A stretch of 50,075 bases of DNA from JALHTG01 sp964653695 (GTDB lineage: Archaea; Thermoproteota; Bathyarchaeia; 40CM-2-53-6; JALHTG01): positions 1 through 50,075 of the forward strand of contig CAZZFQ010000004.1 of NCBI GenBank assembly GCA_964653695.1. The letters are read 5' to 3'. The notes under the pieces were generated by a model. It had not been told where the DNA came from. It did no database searches and was given only the letters and a program-made list of their open reading frames with translations. The position numbers and the translations under genes were made by a program. This document shows, piece by piece, positions 7,927 to 17,034 of the stretch. Every line of letters starts with the position of its first letter. Within the stretch, counting starts at the first letter, position 1.

Positions 7927-10173
7927 CTATCCGTGCCCTATCCGTCGCCAAGACAGGGCTTGATTCACCGCTCTCTTGATGTCACCTTTCCTTCTGATTA
8001 CGCATCTAATTCCCATAACGGGTAGTACAAATGAAACGATCCCAACTAGAGCGCCGGAAAACAGCCCTAATGCGACCACCCCAAGTTCTGGAGCAAAGCC
8101 TAGCGCATTGAAGACGGATGATGAGACTTGAAGGATATATATCAACGGGTATACTAAGGCACGGACCACCGCCGCCAGAACTGGTGACGAGGCGATTATT
8201 GAGGCAACGGTTGGGCTGAACGAGTAGTAGAACGCGTTGAAGATCTTCATGAATTGCGCCCCAGCGAAGGTCGATAGGATTTTCCTGTCTCTGAACATTC
8301 TGAGCGACTGAACTTCTGGTGCGAGCTCTGACCCGTACGCTGCTGAGGCTATTATACATGGTCGTATGGGCAGAAAGGTCGTGAAGGTTGTGGCCGTCGA
8401 TGTCAAAGTCACTGTCGGCGAGTACGAGGTTGTTGTGGTCGCGCTGGCTGATGTTGTGGTTGTTGAGGTTTCCTTTGTGGTGGTAGAAGTGAGTGTCACG
8501 GTTGGAGAGTACAAGGTTGTGTTCGCCTTGGTCGTCCTCGTTGTCGGCACCGTTACCGTGGGTGAGAAGATGGTTGACACCTGTGTGGCGGTTGTTGTTG
8601 ATGATGTGGTCTCTGAGAACCAAGATATGGATATCGCAGTTGCGGTCGTGAGTGTCGTGACGCTTTCCCAAGAGGTCGAAACGTATGTAGCGGTTATCGA
8701 CGTAGTTGTCGATGTGGTCTCTACAGAAACCAAAGATAACGTGTAGGTTGTGGTGGTCGTCGTAAATGACGTGCTTGAGGTGTAAGTGTATGTTGTGCCC
8801 CAATAGGTTGGTGAAGTTAGGACAGTGCTTACTGTGTCGACGATGGTCGAGCTTGCGGTTGTAGCGCTGGCTGTGACCGGTGTCTTTGTTGTTGGTGTTG
8901 TCGCAACAACAGCAGTCGATGTCGATACCATCGTGGGCGATGTAGTGACGGTAAGGACGGTTGAAGATGTGGTCACAGCATAGGAAATAGAGTATACAGT
9001 GGTTGTGACTGTTGGACCTTCAGGCTGCCTCAACCTTCCTATTCTTCTTCCTCCGTACTCCGTGAACCACACATTGATTGTCCCCGCCGCCTCACTCACC
9101 ACCGCTAAACCTTGGGGCTTAGCGGTTGGAGTGATGACGGAGTATTCCGTGAACGTGTTTGCAACTGGGATGTATTTTCCGATTTTATTGGCATAGTCTG
9201 AGAATTCGGTGAACCATACGTTGCTCTGTGAGTCGAGTTCGACTTCGTGAACTTCACTGTTAGGTGTAGGAACCCTGAAGATAGTTAGCGCCCATCTCGA
9301 GGTCTCATATGCGACTGGATTTAACCTGCCAATAATATTCTCGTCAGTGCCGACTCTTTGAGCAGTGAACCATACCATTCCGTCTGCATCGACCGCTAGA
9401 TCCCATGGATTGAAAGGATCGATTGAGTACGCTCTGAACTGTCCTGTTTCAGGGAGGAATCTGACTATGCTTTTCCTTGAGAAGTCAGCATACCATATGT
9501 ATCTCTGGGTCGGAGCCGGTCCAGTTGTGTCGAGTACGATGCCGATTGGATTCGATCCTGATATCGGAATCGGATATTCAACAAATGACGATAACCAGCT
9601 TCCCGCTATGGGAAAGCTGAACCTGCCAATCTTGCCCACTGCATACTCAGTGAACCATGTGCAATTCCGCCATCGATCATGGACTAACTTGCGTGGGCCA
9701 CTTCCAAGCGTTGGAATCGCGTACTCTGCTATGTTATGCGTGTTGTTTCGCGCCACGACTCCTATCTTGTTCGCATAGGCTTCGGTGAATACTGCTGCGG
9801 TCGCCGGCCAGTCCACAGTTGTGATAGCCCACGGCTGGCTGTTGAGCGTCGGCACGGGGATCTGCCTAAGCGTGCCATCGGCATAGTTTAGGCGGCCTAT
9901 ATTGTTACCGGCGCTTTCTGTGAACCAAACAAGCGGTGACGTTCCGTCCACACTTAGATCCCACAAGCCCGGATTACCTGGCACGACATATTCTGTAATA
10001 GTCGCGGCTTGAGCTGGCGTAAAGAAGAGCCCTGCAAGAAATAGTGCGGAAGCCACTCCAGCGATCCTACGCACGCCACATTTGGCTAGAATGTTGCCAG
10101 AATGGCCACGCCGAGCGAATAGGCCAAGGAGTAGACACACTGTAAAGCCAGAAAGGCACACTATCGGTGACAA
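7927..10173 (-). CDS. Seven-bladed propeller surface protein (Vgb-like) with Thr stalk and CFI-box anchor
   Basis: A 748-residue protein. After two N-terminal hydrophobic segments (residues about 2-20 and 36-56, the second ending like a signal peptide at AQAA) comes a streptogramin-lyase-type beta-propeller, residues about 57-385. Seven WFTE...NKIGR-type repeats are visible, one per blade. Residues about 387-605 are a Thr/Ser-rich stalk. The CFI-box starts at about residue 606 (CIIASAAYGSEL) and leads into membrane helices with a basic tail. TTG at 10173 is supported by AGGAGGAGA overlapping the upstream stop. Lyase activity is not implied: the same fold serves as a binding platform. It is probably exposed at the cell surface on a glycosylated stalk. 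Confidence 0.9.
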   Translation of the reverse strand: MSPIVCLSGFTVCLLLGLFARRGHSGNILAKCGVRRIAGVASALFLAGLFFTPAQAATITEYVVPGNPGLWDLSVDGTSPLVWFTESAGNNIGRLNYADGTLRQIPVPTLNSQPWAITTVDWPATAAVFTEAYANKIGVVARNNTHNIAEYAIPTLGSGPRKLVHDRWRNCTWFTEYAVGKIGRFSFPIAGSWLSSFVEYPIPISGSNPIGIVLDTTGPAPTQRYIWYADFSRKSIVRFLPETGQFRAYSIDPFNPWDLAVDADGMVWFTAQRVGTDENIIGRLNPVAYETSRWALTIFRVPTPNSEVHEVELDSQSNVWFTEFSDYANKIGKYIPVANTFTEYSVITPTAKPQGLAVVSEAAGTINVWFTEYGGRRIGRLRQPEGPTVTTTVYSISYAVTTSSTVLTVTTSPTMVSTSTAVVATTPTTKTPVTASATTASSTIVDTVSTVLTSPTYWGTTYTYTSSTSFTTTTTTYTLSLVSVETTSTTTSITATYVSTSWESVTTLTTATAISISWFSETTSSTTTATQVSTIFSPTVTVPTTRTTKANTTLYSPTVTLTSTTTKETSTTTTSASATTTTSYSPTVTLTSTATTFTTFLPIRPCIIASAAYGSELAPEVQSLRMFRDRKILSTFAGAQFMKIFNAFYYSFSPTVASIIASSPVLAAVVRALVYPLIYILQVSSSVFNALGFAPELGVVALGLFSGALVGIVSFVLPVMGIRCVIRRKGDIKRAVNQALSWRRIGHG

Positions 10174-10178
10174 GCTGA

Positions 10179-12341
10179 CTATCTCCTCCTCGGCTTCTTC
10201 CTTAGGGCTTTCAATAAGAGTACAATCGGCGAAATGTAGATCGTGCCAATCAGCGAGCTCGCCAATGTGCCCGCCAAGAGAACCATCAGTTCTGGATTCA
10301 ACTGAAGCGAGTTAAACATCCATTCCGCCGAACGTAGCGAGGCGACAAGAGGATACATAAAGACTCTGGTGATCGCTTGGAGCGCCGGACTTGCCCCTGT
10401 CAGCTCTGCAACTTTCGGGCTGAATGAGTAGTAGAAGGCGTTGAAGACGCGCATGAACTGAGCGCCGGCGAGTGTTGACAATACTGCTCGATCTCTGAAC
10501 ATTCTGAGGAACTGTACTTCTGGAGCAAGCTGCGAACCATACGCAACAGATGCAATCACACATGGGCGGGTGACCCCGACCGTTGTTGTTGTCACGGTTG
10601 TCGTTGCGAGAATTGAGGTGCTGACCGAGGTCGTAGGAGTAACAGAGGTACGGACGGAAATCAATGTGACCGTTGGTGAGAACGTCGTCGTCGCTATGAA
10701 TGACGTGTTCCCTAGTATGACAGTGACAGTCGGGTAGTTTAAGGTCGATGTTGCGGTGACCGTAGTCGTTGTTGATGAAGTTGAAACAATGACAATCGTA
10801 TTTGTTCTTGAGGTTGTCGAAGTGGTTGGTTGAACCATCCAAGATGTGAAAGTGGCGGTTGTGGAAGTAGTGGTAGGAAGCGTTGAGACGCTTACGATTG
10901 TCTGTGTCGCGGTGGTGGTTGTAGTCGTCGTGGTATATGAGGTTGACCAGGACGTCATCGTATAACTGTAGATGCTCGTGGTTGTCAACTGGAGCATACT
11001 GCTTGTGAAGGTGTACGTCGATGTTACGAGTGTCGCAGAAGCGGCCGCCGAGCCTATCGTGTTGATCGCGGCGACGATAGAAGCTGCCGAAGAATTGGTG
11101 TAGGCTCTGCTTGTCGTCATGGTCCGACTCGTCATCACAGCTGAGGATATTGTTCCAACTGTTGTGGTTGTGACGAGCGGGGGCGCGGACCAGCCGTATA
11201 TCGATCCAACTTTCTGAGCAAACGGCTCAGTAAACCACACTGTTCCATAGGGTCCCGAGACCGCCACGCCATGAGGCCTTCCGCCTACAGAGATAATGGG
11301 GTATTCAAAGAAGACATTTAGCCCAGGATCGTATCTTGACACTCTGTCACTACTATATTCTGTAAACCAGACATTCAGTACTGTGAATGGCGGGATGGTC
11401 GTTGCTTCAATGGCCAGTTCGCGGGGTTCTGAGTTAGGAGTTGGAACCGCAAAGGTCACGTATTCGCCTGAGACAGGGTTCAGTCTACCTATGCAGTTTC
11501 TCTTACTCTCGGTGACCCACACGAATCCATTCGGGTCTACTCCGATTCCCCACAAGCCGCTGTCAGGCGTTGTCGCGTAGTGTCTGAACAAGGCTGTGCC
11601 GTTCTCCAACAGCTTGATCGAGCTAATTCGATTAGTCCCGTATTCTGTGAACCAGATCGAATAGTCCATTGGACTCATGGCGATACAGAGGGGCTGAGTA
11701 TTCACTCCGGGCGTCGGGTAAGGTACTGAGTAGAACGAGAACCTCACATTAGTCGCGCCGTGAGTTTCGTTGCCGTATAGGTGGCCGATACGGTTTCTAC
11801 CCCACTCAGTGAACCAGACATCATACCTTGGGGTCTTCCCGTTCGACATCTTCGTTATGTTCATCGTTATGCCTCGAGGCCTCGCTTGGAATTGGTCGGG
11901 GAGACCCCATTCGTAGAACTTCTGTTCTGACGGTGCGTACCGAGCTATCTTACCGTGTGTTTCCTCGGTTACCCAGATGTCTTCGTGATCTTTACTGGCA
12001 GTTATTCCCCAAGGGATGGCGCCAACTGTCGGTATGTCCATTTGATAGAAGGGGACAGATACCTTGGCTATCCTGTTGGCGCCCTGCTCGGTGATCCACA
12101 CGGCGCCGTCCTTGTCTATGGCTATTCCCCAAGGAACGGGCGTGCCTGTCAGTCCATACTCGTAGACGATCACTGCCCTAGCTGGGGTCAGCAATAGTCC
12201 AGCTAGGCTTACCAGACAGATCAACGCGAGAAGTGCTCGCACTCGGATGTGCGTGCTCCTATCGCGCTTGTGAGAAAGGAAGAGAGCGATCGCGCCTGCG
12301 TTGAGGAGTACAAGCCAAGTCGCTGCCCACAAGCAAACCAC
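10179..12341 (-). CDS. Seven-bladed propeller surface protein (Vgb-like) with Thr stalk and CFI-box anchor
   Basis: A 720-residue paralogue of the adjacent genes. It has an N-terminal hydrophobic segment, a basic loop, a second hydrophobic segment, then seven propeller repeats (VWITEQGANRIAKV to VWFTEPFAQKVGSI). The last blade contains PHG, a motif absent from the neighbour at 7927-10173. A Thr-rich stalk spans roughly residues 390-590. The CFI-box begins CVIASVAYGSQL at about 594, followed by membrane helices and the basic tail KKPRRR. The start is GTG, only 12 bp after the upstream stop. The stalk differs from its paralogues in length and sequence, while the anchor is closely conserved. Confidence 0.9.
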   Translation of the reverse strand: MVCLWAATWLVLLNAGAIALFLSHKRDRSTHIRVRALLALICLVSLAGLLLTPARAVIVYEYGLTGTPVPWGIAIDKDGAVWITEQGANRIAKVSVPFYQMDIPTVGAIPWGITASKDHEDIWVTEETHGKIARYAPSEQKFYEWGLPDQFQARPRGITMNITKMSNGKTPRYDVWFTEWGRNRIGHLYGNETHGATNVRFSFYSVPYPTPGVNTQPLCIAMSPMDYSIWFTEYGTNRISSIKLLENGTALFRHYATTPDSGLWGIGVDPNGFVWVTESKRNCIGRLNPVSGEYVTFAVPTPNSEPRELAIEATTIPPFTVLNVWFTEYSSDRVSRYDPGLNVFFEYPIISVGGRPHGVAVSGPYGTVWFTEPFAQKVGSIYGWSAPPLVTTTTVGTISSAVMTSRTMTTSRAYTNSSAASIVAAINTIGSAAASATLVTSTYTFTSSMLQLTTTSIYSYTMTSWSTSYTTTTTTTTATQTIVSVSTLPTTTSTTATFTSWMVQPTTSTTSRTNTIVIVSTSSTTTTVTATSTLNYPTVTVILGNTSFIATTTFSPTVTLISVRTSVTPTTSVSTSILATTTVTTTTVGVTRPCVIASVAYGSQLAPEVQFLRMFRDRAVLSTLAGAQFMRVFNAFYYSFSPKVAELTGASPALQAITRVFMYPLVASLRSAEWMFNSLQLNPELMVLLAGTLASSLIGTIYISPIVLLLKALRKKPRRR

Positions 12342-12353
12342 ACGCGCGATCCT

Positions 12354-14396
12354 TCAGTTCTCCTCGCGTCTTCTCCCAAGTCTCCTTGAACATAGGCTTG
12401 CTATGGTTGCGAGCGGAGTGACGTAGACTACCCCGATCAGCGCCGATGCCGCAACTCCAGAGGCTGCTATGGCGAACTCCGATGTGGAGCTGAACACACC
12501 GAATACCGTTGACGCTGACCGAAGCACTACTACCAACGGATAAAGAAGTACCTTCACAGCCTCTCGCAGGATCTGATACTGAGTGACCGATGAGGCTACC
12601 GCCGGGCTGAACGAGTAGTAGAATGCGTTGAAGATCCTCATGAAGGAACTGCCCGCGAATGTTGCTTCAACGGATTGGTCTCTGAACCCTCTGAGGAACT
12701 GCACTTCGGGCTCCAGTTCTGATCCGTAAGCCGCCGAGGCGATTAAGCATCGGCGCACAGTGGGCGTGACAGTGACAGTCGTCAGATAGGTCGTGATAGA
12801 CGTTGATGTGGATGTTCCCGTTGTATAGGTCGTTGTCGTGCTGAAGCTGGAAGAGGTTGAAGTCCAAGATGTAACAACCATGCTTGTGATGGTTGGTGAA
12901 AATGTCGTCGTAGGATAGGTTACAGTCGTAGTCGAGGAGGAGGTCTCAGTAGTTGTCGATGTGGTCGTTGTGGATGTGGTTGTCGTCGTTGTAGATGTCT
13001 CTGTCGTTGTTGAGGCCTGCGAAGTTGTAGTTGTGGTCGTCGTAGTGGTTATGGTTGTACTCGTTGATGTCTGCGTACTCGTTGTTGTCGAGCTAGTGTA
13101 TAAAATCGATTTGGTTTCAGTGATTGTAGAACTCGTTATCGACCAAGCTGTTGCAGTGGAGGTGGTGTAGGCGGTTGCGATAGACGGGGACGTTGGAGAT
13201 ATAGTAGTTCTCGCCGAAACCGTTGCAGCTGCCGTTGATGTCGGAGACGCATGGCTTATCCAGTCCACAGTCGTAGTCTTCGTGTCTACTCCTCCGGCCA
13301 TCCACGCTGGCTGGAACACCCTTCCAAGCCTGTTTGTCTGCGCCTCAGTGAACACTATCGTGTCAGAGGAATGTATGCAGATTCCGTATGGTTGGCTTCC
13401 CGGAGTCGGAGTTGGATATTCATGGAAGTTGGCAGTTCCAGGAACGAACTTTCCTATCTTCGATGTGGCGAACTCCGTAAACCAGACATTACGATCTTGG
13501 TCAACTACTATCTGGCTGGGGCTCGATCCACCTGTCGGTATCACCCAGCCAACCGTCTCGTTCCTCCACCAGTTCAGACGGCAAATCATGTTGGTTCCGA
13601 TCGACGTGAACCATACGAATCCGTCTTGGTCGAACGTTACTCCGTTCGGTGAGGACGGGACTACGTAGCCTGTGAACTCTCCCTTCCAAGGATTGAAGCG
13701 TACTACGTGGTACGATCCGATAGCGGTGAACCAGACTATCCCGTCGCTATCTACCGTTAGGTGATGCGGTCCGCTGATCCCCGGCGGGATTGGATACTCG
13801 GTCATCTGCCATCCAACTCCCCCTAAGTACGTTAGCTTTCCAATTCGATTAACCATGAACTCCGTGAACCATACAGTTAGCCTAGGCCTGTCAATTGCAA
13901 TATCGCGAGGTTCTGCTGCGGCCGTGGTCGTTCGCCACTCCACGAACTCTCCGCTGATTGGATTTAGCCTGCCGATCTTGCTTCCGACTGACTCAGCAAA
14001 CCAGACAAATGTGCCTGTGTCTGTGTATATCTCTGGCCCCAACGCGATGCCCCAAGGATTGGATCCTTGGGTTGGAATCGCCCACTCTGTGAATTTCCCT
14101 GCACCCCATTCGACAAGTCCGATCCGGTTGCTCATCTGCGCCGTGTAGAACGCACGGTTCGCCGAAACGTCGCAGGCAACCTCCCACGGACGTGCCGGGC
14201 CAGTCGAATGCCAGTACTCAGCGATCACAGCAGCGCTAACAGGAGTGATCAGCAGCCCGATAAGGAATGCTGATGAGGCTAATAGGCTCAGTCCTCTAAA
14301 CCACATCTTGGATCTCGGACACTTCAACCAACCCGTCGCAAATAGAACTAGGAACATGCACACGTTGAAGCCTATGAAGCCGACCATGCTCTCCAA
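12354..14396 (-). CDS. Seven-bladed propeller surface protein (Vgb-like) with Thr stalk and CFI-box anchor
   Basis: A paralogue of about 680 residues. Seven repeats from FYTAQMSNRIGLV to VFTEAQTNRLGRV form the propeller; blades 4 and 5 (VWFTAIGSYHVVRF, VWFTSIGTNMICRL) lack the acidic residue found in most repeats. The stalk is the purest Thr/Ser run of the set. The CFI-box begins CLIASAAYGSEL about 131 residues before the end. The frame is open to a GTG at 14405, but AGGAGG occupies 14410-14405, so the TTG at 14396 at 8-bp spacing is the better start. This ribosome site lies across the upstream stop, so the two genes are translationally coupled. Confidence 0.88.
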   Translation of the reverse strand: MESMVGFIGFNVCMFLVLFATGWLKCPRSKMWFRGLSLLASSAFLIGLLITPVSAAVIAEYWHSTGPARPWEVACDVSANRAFYTAQMSNRIGLVEWGAGKFTEWAIPTQGSNPWGIALGPEIYTDTGTFVWFAESVGSKIGRLNPISGEFVEWRTTTAAAEPRDIAIDRPRLTVWFTEFMVNRIGKLTYLGGVGWQMTEYPIPPGISGPHHLTVDSDGIVWFTAIGSYHVVRFNPWKGEFTGYVVPSSPNGVTFDQDGFVWFTSIGTNMICRLNWWRNETVGWVIPTGGSSPSQIVVDQDRNVWFTEFATSKIGKFVPGTANFHEYPTPTPGSQPYGICIHSSDTIVFTEAQTNRLGRVFQPAWMAGGVDTKTTTVDWISHASPTSTAAATVSARTTISPTSPSIATAYTTSTATAWSITSSTITETKSILYTSSTTTSTQTSTSTTITTTTTTTTTSQASTTTETSTTTTTTSTTTTSTTTETSSSTTTVTYPTTTFSPTITSMVVTSWTSTSSSFSTTTTYTTGTSTSTSITTYLTTVTVTPTVRRCLIASAAYGSELEPEVQFLRGFRDQSVEATFAGSSFMRIFNAFYYSFSPAVASSVTQYQILREAVKVLLYPLVVVLRSASTVFGVFSSTSEFAIAASGVAASALIGVVYVTPLATIASLCSRRLGRRREEN

Positions 14397-14397
14397 A

Positions 14398-16611
14398 TCA
14401 AACACCTCCTGAAGCTATCACCCTTCTGCGAAAAGCCTTCAGCAGAATCACAATTGGTGAAACATATGCTACACTGACCAGGGCACTCGCAAGGATCCCC
14501 GCAACCATGACCATCAACTCTGGCGCCTGCGGACAGAGCTGATAGACTGATGCCGTTACGCGAAGTGAGGCGACTAGCGGATAAATGAGAACTCGGACGA
14601 TAGCTTGGAGAGTCGGATTCCCAGCTACTATCTCCGCTACATTCGGACTGAAGGAGTAGTAGAACGCGTTGAAAGCCTTCATGAACTGGGCGCCAGCGAA
14701 TGTTGACATTACCGCTCTATTTCTGAACTCTCTAAGGAGCTGGACTTCTGGAGCAAACTGCGAGCCATACGCCGCAGACGCAATGACGCAGGCCCTTGAA
14801 GGAGGAGTAGCAGTTACAGTCACAGACGTGATAAGTGTCGTCGTCTGAAGGATCACTGACGTTACAGATAAGGTTGGAGTTGTTGTGGTGGTCGTCGTTG
14901 TTAGGTAAGTTGAAGTTGTACTCATGGTTGTCGGGGTAGTTATCGTAGGCGAGTAACTTGTGGATGTGTAGGTGGTACCTGTCGTTGTTGTTGTACTCGT
15001 CGTAGTCAGGGATGTAGTCGTTGAAGTTGAGGTTGGCGTCGTGGTAGTAAGCGTTGTTGACGTTGTGGTTGTCACTGATGTACTGGTCGATGTTGTGGTT
15101 GTTATGGAGGTCGATGTTGTTGTCTTCGTCCATGTACTCGTCGTCGATGTTTCAAGAATTGTGAGTATATCAGGTAGAGTCACTGTTGCGTCGGCTACTG
15201 ATGTTGTGGCTCTAGTGGCTGTCACCACCGCGGCGGCAGGGATTACCGTTAAGCTTGCCGTCGCTCCCGTTGACAGCGTTGTTGCTGAGGACGTCGTTGT
15301 ACTTGCAGAGGATACCCATCCAACTGAGGTTGCTGTCCAAGGACCAAGAAGGAGCGCTATCTTCCCGATCTTGTTTGCAACTTCCTCCGCAAAGAAAACG
15401 TTTATCTTGCCGACGTGGTCGGGATGCACACCAGGCCCCACGGTACCAGACCAAAGTCTCGGTGTGACAGCTATTCCATGAGGCTTAGAGCTGTCCGTCG
15501 GGATCACGAACTCCTGAAACACGTTGAATCCAGGAATGTATCTTCCGATTCTGTTGGAGGCGCTCTCCGTGAACCATATGCAACGATCTGTGTCGTTTGC
15601 CAAGTAAAGAGGCTCGTTCCCTGGAGAATGAACTGGAAGAGGTACCTCAGTTATGATTCCTGTCCAAGGGTTGAGTTTTGCCAACCTGTCTCCAAGTTTC
15701 TGCGTGAACCAAACAAATGCCTCTTGATCAACAATTATTGCCCAAGGAGTGCCACGAGTTGAATATTCATCGATGAGCCCCGTCTGGCTATTCACCCTTC
15801 CAATCTTATTTGCTGCCTGCATGGTAAACCACACATAGGTGTGCTTCCCTACCTGTGGACCCGTTCCAGTCACAGCCCAGTAGTTTGGATCAACCGCGAT
15901 GTCTGTAGGATAGCTCTCGGGGGTTGGTAGGCTGTACTCAACGAATTTCCAAATGCCAGATGGGATGTGAAGGAATAGCTTTCCGATCTTGTTCGCTTGG
16001 TACTCAACGAACCACACGCTTCCGTTGTATGGGTCGATTGCCAAGTTCATCGGGCCACTGTTTGGGGTCGGAATCGTCCATTCGGACATCCGTCCTGTGG
16101 TGAGATCTAGTACGCCGATACGGTTTCTAACAAACTCGGTGAACCAGACCATCTTCTCTTTATGATTAACATCTCCTGCCTGCAAAGTGTAGTTGCCAAG
16201 CTGGACATCGCGAGGTTCAGCTGTCCGCCAGTCATCTCCTGGGAGCCGAAACTCAGCCAGAGTTGTGTTGTAGATACCGTTGAGAAGGCACTGACCTGTG
16301 CCCATAAAGCCGATCATGCCAGCATGCTTCTCAGCAAATACTACAAAGCTACTGTTAATGGCGACATCAATCCCGAAGGGCACCCTCACCGAGGGATCTG
16401 TGGAAGGCAAAGATCTTTCGACAATAACAGTGGCGACTGCTCTTTGAGGAATAAGCATCGCAAGTAAGAATACCGACAAGAAGATTAGAAGGAGCCGTCT
16501 GACGGTATGTTTTCCGGCGATTTGGCTCAAGAATCGACCGGATAGCATCAAGGCGGCGAGGAAGCATATGTTGAAGCCTAGAAAATACCAAATCGGCTCC
16601 AAACGTATCAC
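14398..16611 (-). CDS. Seven-bladed propeller surface protein (Vgb-like) with Thr stalk, first gene of the array
   Basis: A 737-residue protein and the promoter-proximal member of the operon. Two N-terminal hydrophobic segments flank an Arg-containing loop. Seven repeats follow (VFAEKHAGMIGFM to VFFAEEVANKIGKI), then a Thr/Ser stalk (about residues 430-605). The CFI-box CVIASAAYGSQF starts at about residue 608, followed by helices and a basic end. A PHG motif is present before the last blade. Translation starts at GTG; a TATA-like box about 33 bp upstream implies a very short or absent leader. The downstream gene's ribosome site lies inside its last codons. Its ligand or enzymatic activity is unknown. 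Confidence 0.9.
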   Translation of the reverse strand: MIRLEPIWYFLGFNICFLAALMLSGRFLSQIAGKHTVRRLLLIFLSVFLLAMLIPQRAVATVIVERSLPSTDPSVRVPFGIDVAINSSFVVFAEKHAGMIGFMGTGQCLLNGIYNTTLAEFRLPGDDWRTAEPRDVQLGNYTLQAGDVNHKEKMVWFTEFVRNRIGVLDLTTGRMSEWTIPTPNSGPMNLAIDPYNGSVWFVEYQANKIGKLFLHIPSGIWKFVEYSLPTPESYPTDIAVDPNYWAVTGTGPQVGKHTYVWFTMQAANKIGRVNSQTGLIDEYSTRGTPWAIIVDQEAFVWFTQKLGDRLAKLNPWTGIITEVPLPVHSPGNEPLYLANDTDRCIWFTESASNRIGRYIPGFNVFQEFVIPTDSSKPHGIAVTPRLWSGTVGPGVHPDHVGKINVFFAEEVANKIGKIALLLGPWTATSVGWVSSASTTTSSATTLSTGATASLTVIPAAAVVTATRATTSVADATVTLPDILTILETSTTSTWTKTTTSTSITTTTSTSTSVTTTTSTTLTTTTPTSTSTTTSLTTTSTTTTTGTTYTSTSYSPTITTPTTMSTTSTYLTTTTTTTTPTLSVTSVILQTTTLITSVTVTATPPSRACVIASAAYGSQFAPEVQLLREFRNRAVMSTFAGAQFMKAFNAFYYSFSPNVAEIVAGNPTLQAIVRVLIYPLVASLRVTASVYQLCPQAPELMVMVAGILASALVSVAYVSPIVILLKAFRRRVIASGGV

Positions 16612-16639
16612 AGAAGTAAGGTTATACCTTTGGATAGGC

Positions 16640-16648
16640 TATATAATG
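16640..16648 (-). promoter_or_regulatory. TATA box for the five-gene surface-protein operon
   Basis: The reverse strand reads ACATTATATAGCC. Centred about 33 bp above the GTG at 16611, it predicts transcription starting within a few bases of the start codon. No comparable box was seen between the five genes, which are 5-12 bp apart or overlap, so this is probably the single promoter of the operon. Confidence 0.6.
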
Positions 16649-16994
16649 TTAACGACAAGTCCTATGTAATTTTCATGGCGCGTTTATAGAAGATTAATCG
16701 CCAACTTGCAATCATCTCCGTTGCCGGACGAGAATCATCAGAAGACTGATGGAATGGAAGAGGTGGCCCGCCCGGTCAAGCTTTGGAACACCTTCCTATG
16801 AATTGATCATGAAGGTTTCGGGACATTATGCGAGCTTCTTCAGAGCGAAGACCATGACATCAACAGGCCGTAGTCAAGCACCGCATCTTGACAACTTCGC
16901 TTCTTTGACGGCTCACGTGACGTAAGTTCCACTAGAAACAGAGGTAGGGCCTACCGAAGCTTCTTGAAAAGAGAGCTTCTTCCGAATAGACAAT

Positions 16995-17005
16995 CCTTTA
17001 AATAC
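16995..17005 (+). promoter_or_regulatory. TATA box for the secreted LamG-like protein
   Basis: CCTTTAAATAC is a close match to the archaeal TATA consensus and sits about 34 bp before the ATG at 17035. This predicts an almost leaderless transcript and supports that ATG over the upstream in-frame TTG. Confidence 0.65.
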
Positions 17006-17034
17006 GGCTCAAAGGATTGTTCACGGGATCAACA

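Larger units (their letters stand above)
16612..17016. other. Divergent intergenic region between surface-protein genes
   Basis: No gene was recognised in these 405 bp. It holds the leftward promoter of the stalk-protein operon at one end and the rightward promoter of the LamG-like protein at the other. Near 16957-16985 a GAAGCTTCTT / GAGCTTCTTCCGA pair forms a short imperfect direct repeat upstream of the rightward TATA box. Confidence 0.45.

Noticed and set aside
8366..8746. Long Val-rich open frames opposite the Thr-rich stalks (also near 12961-13170 and 14972-15481)
   Set aside because: They are antisense reflections of Thr codons (ACN read backwards gives Val-rich GTx frames) and lack start signals or family resemblance.
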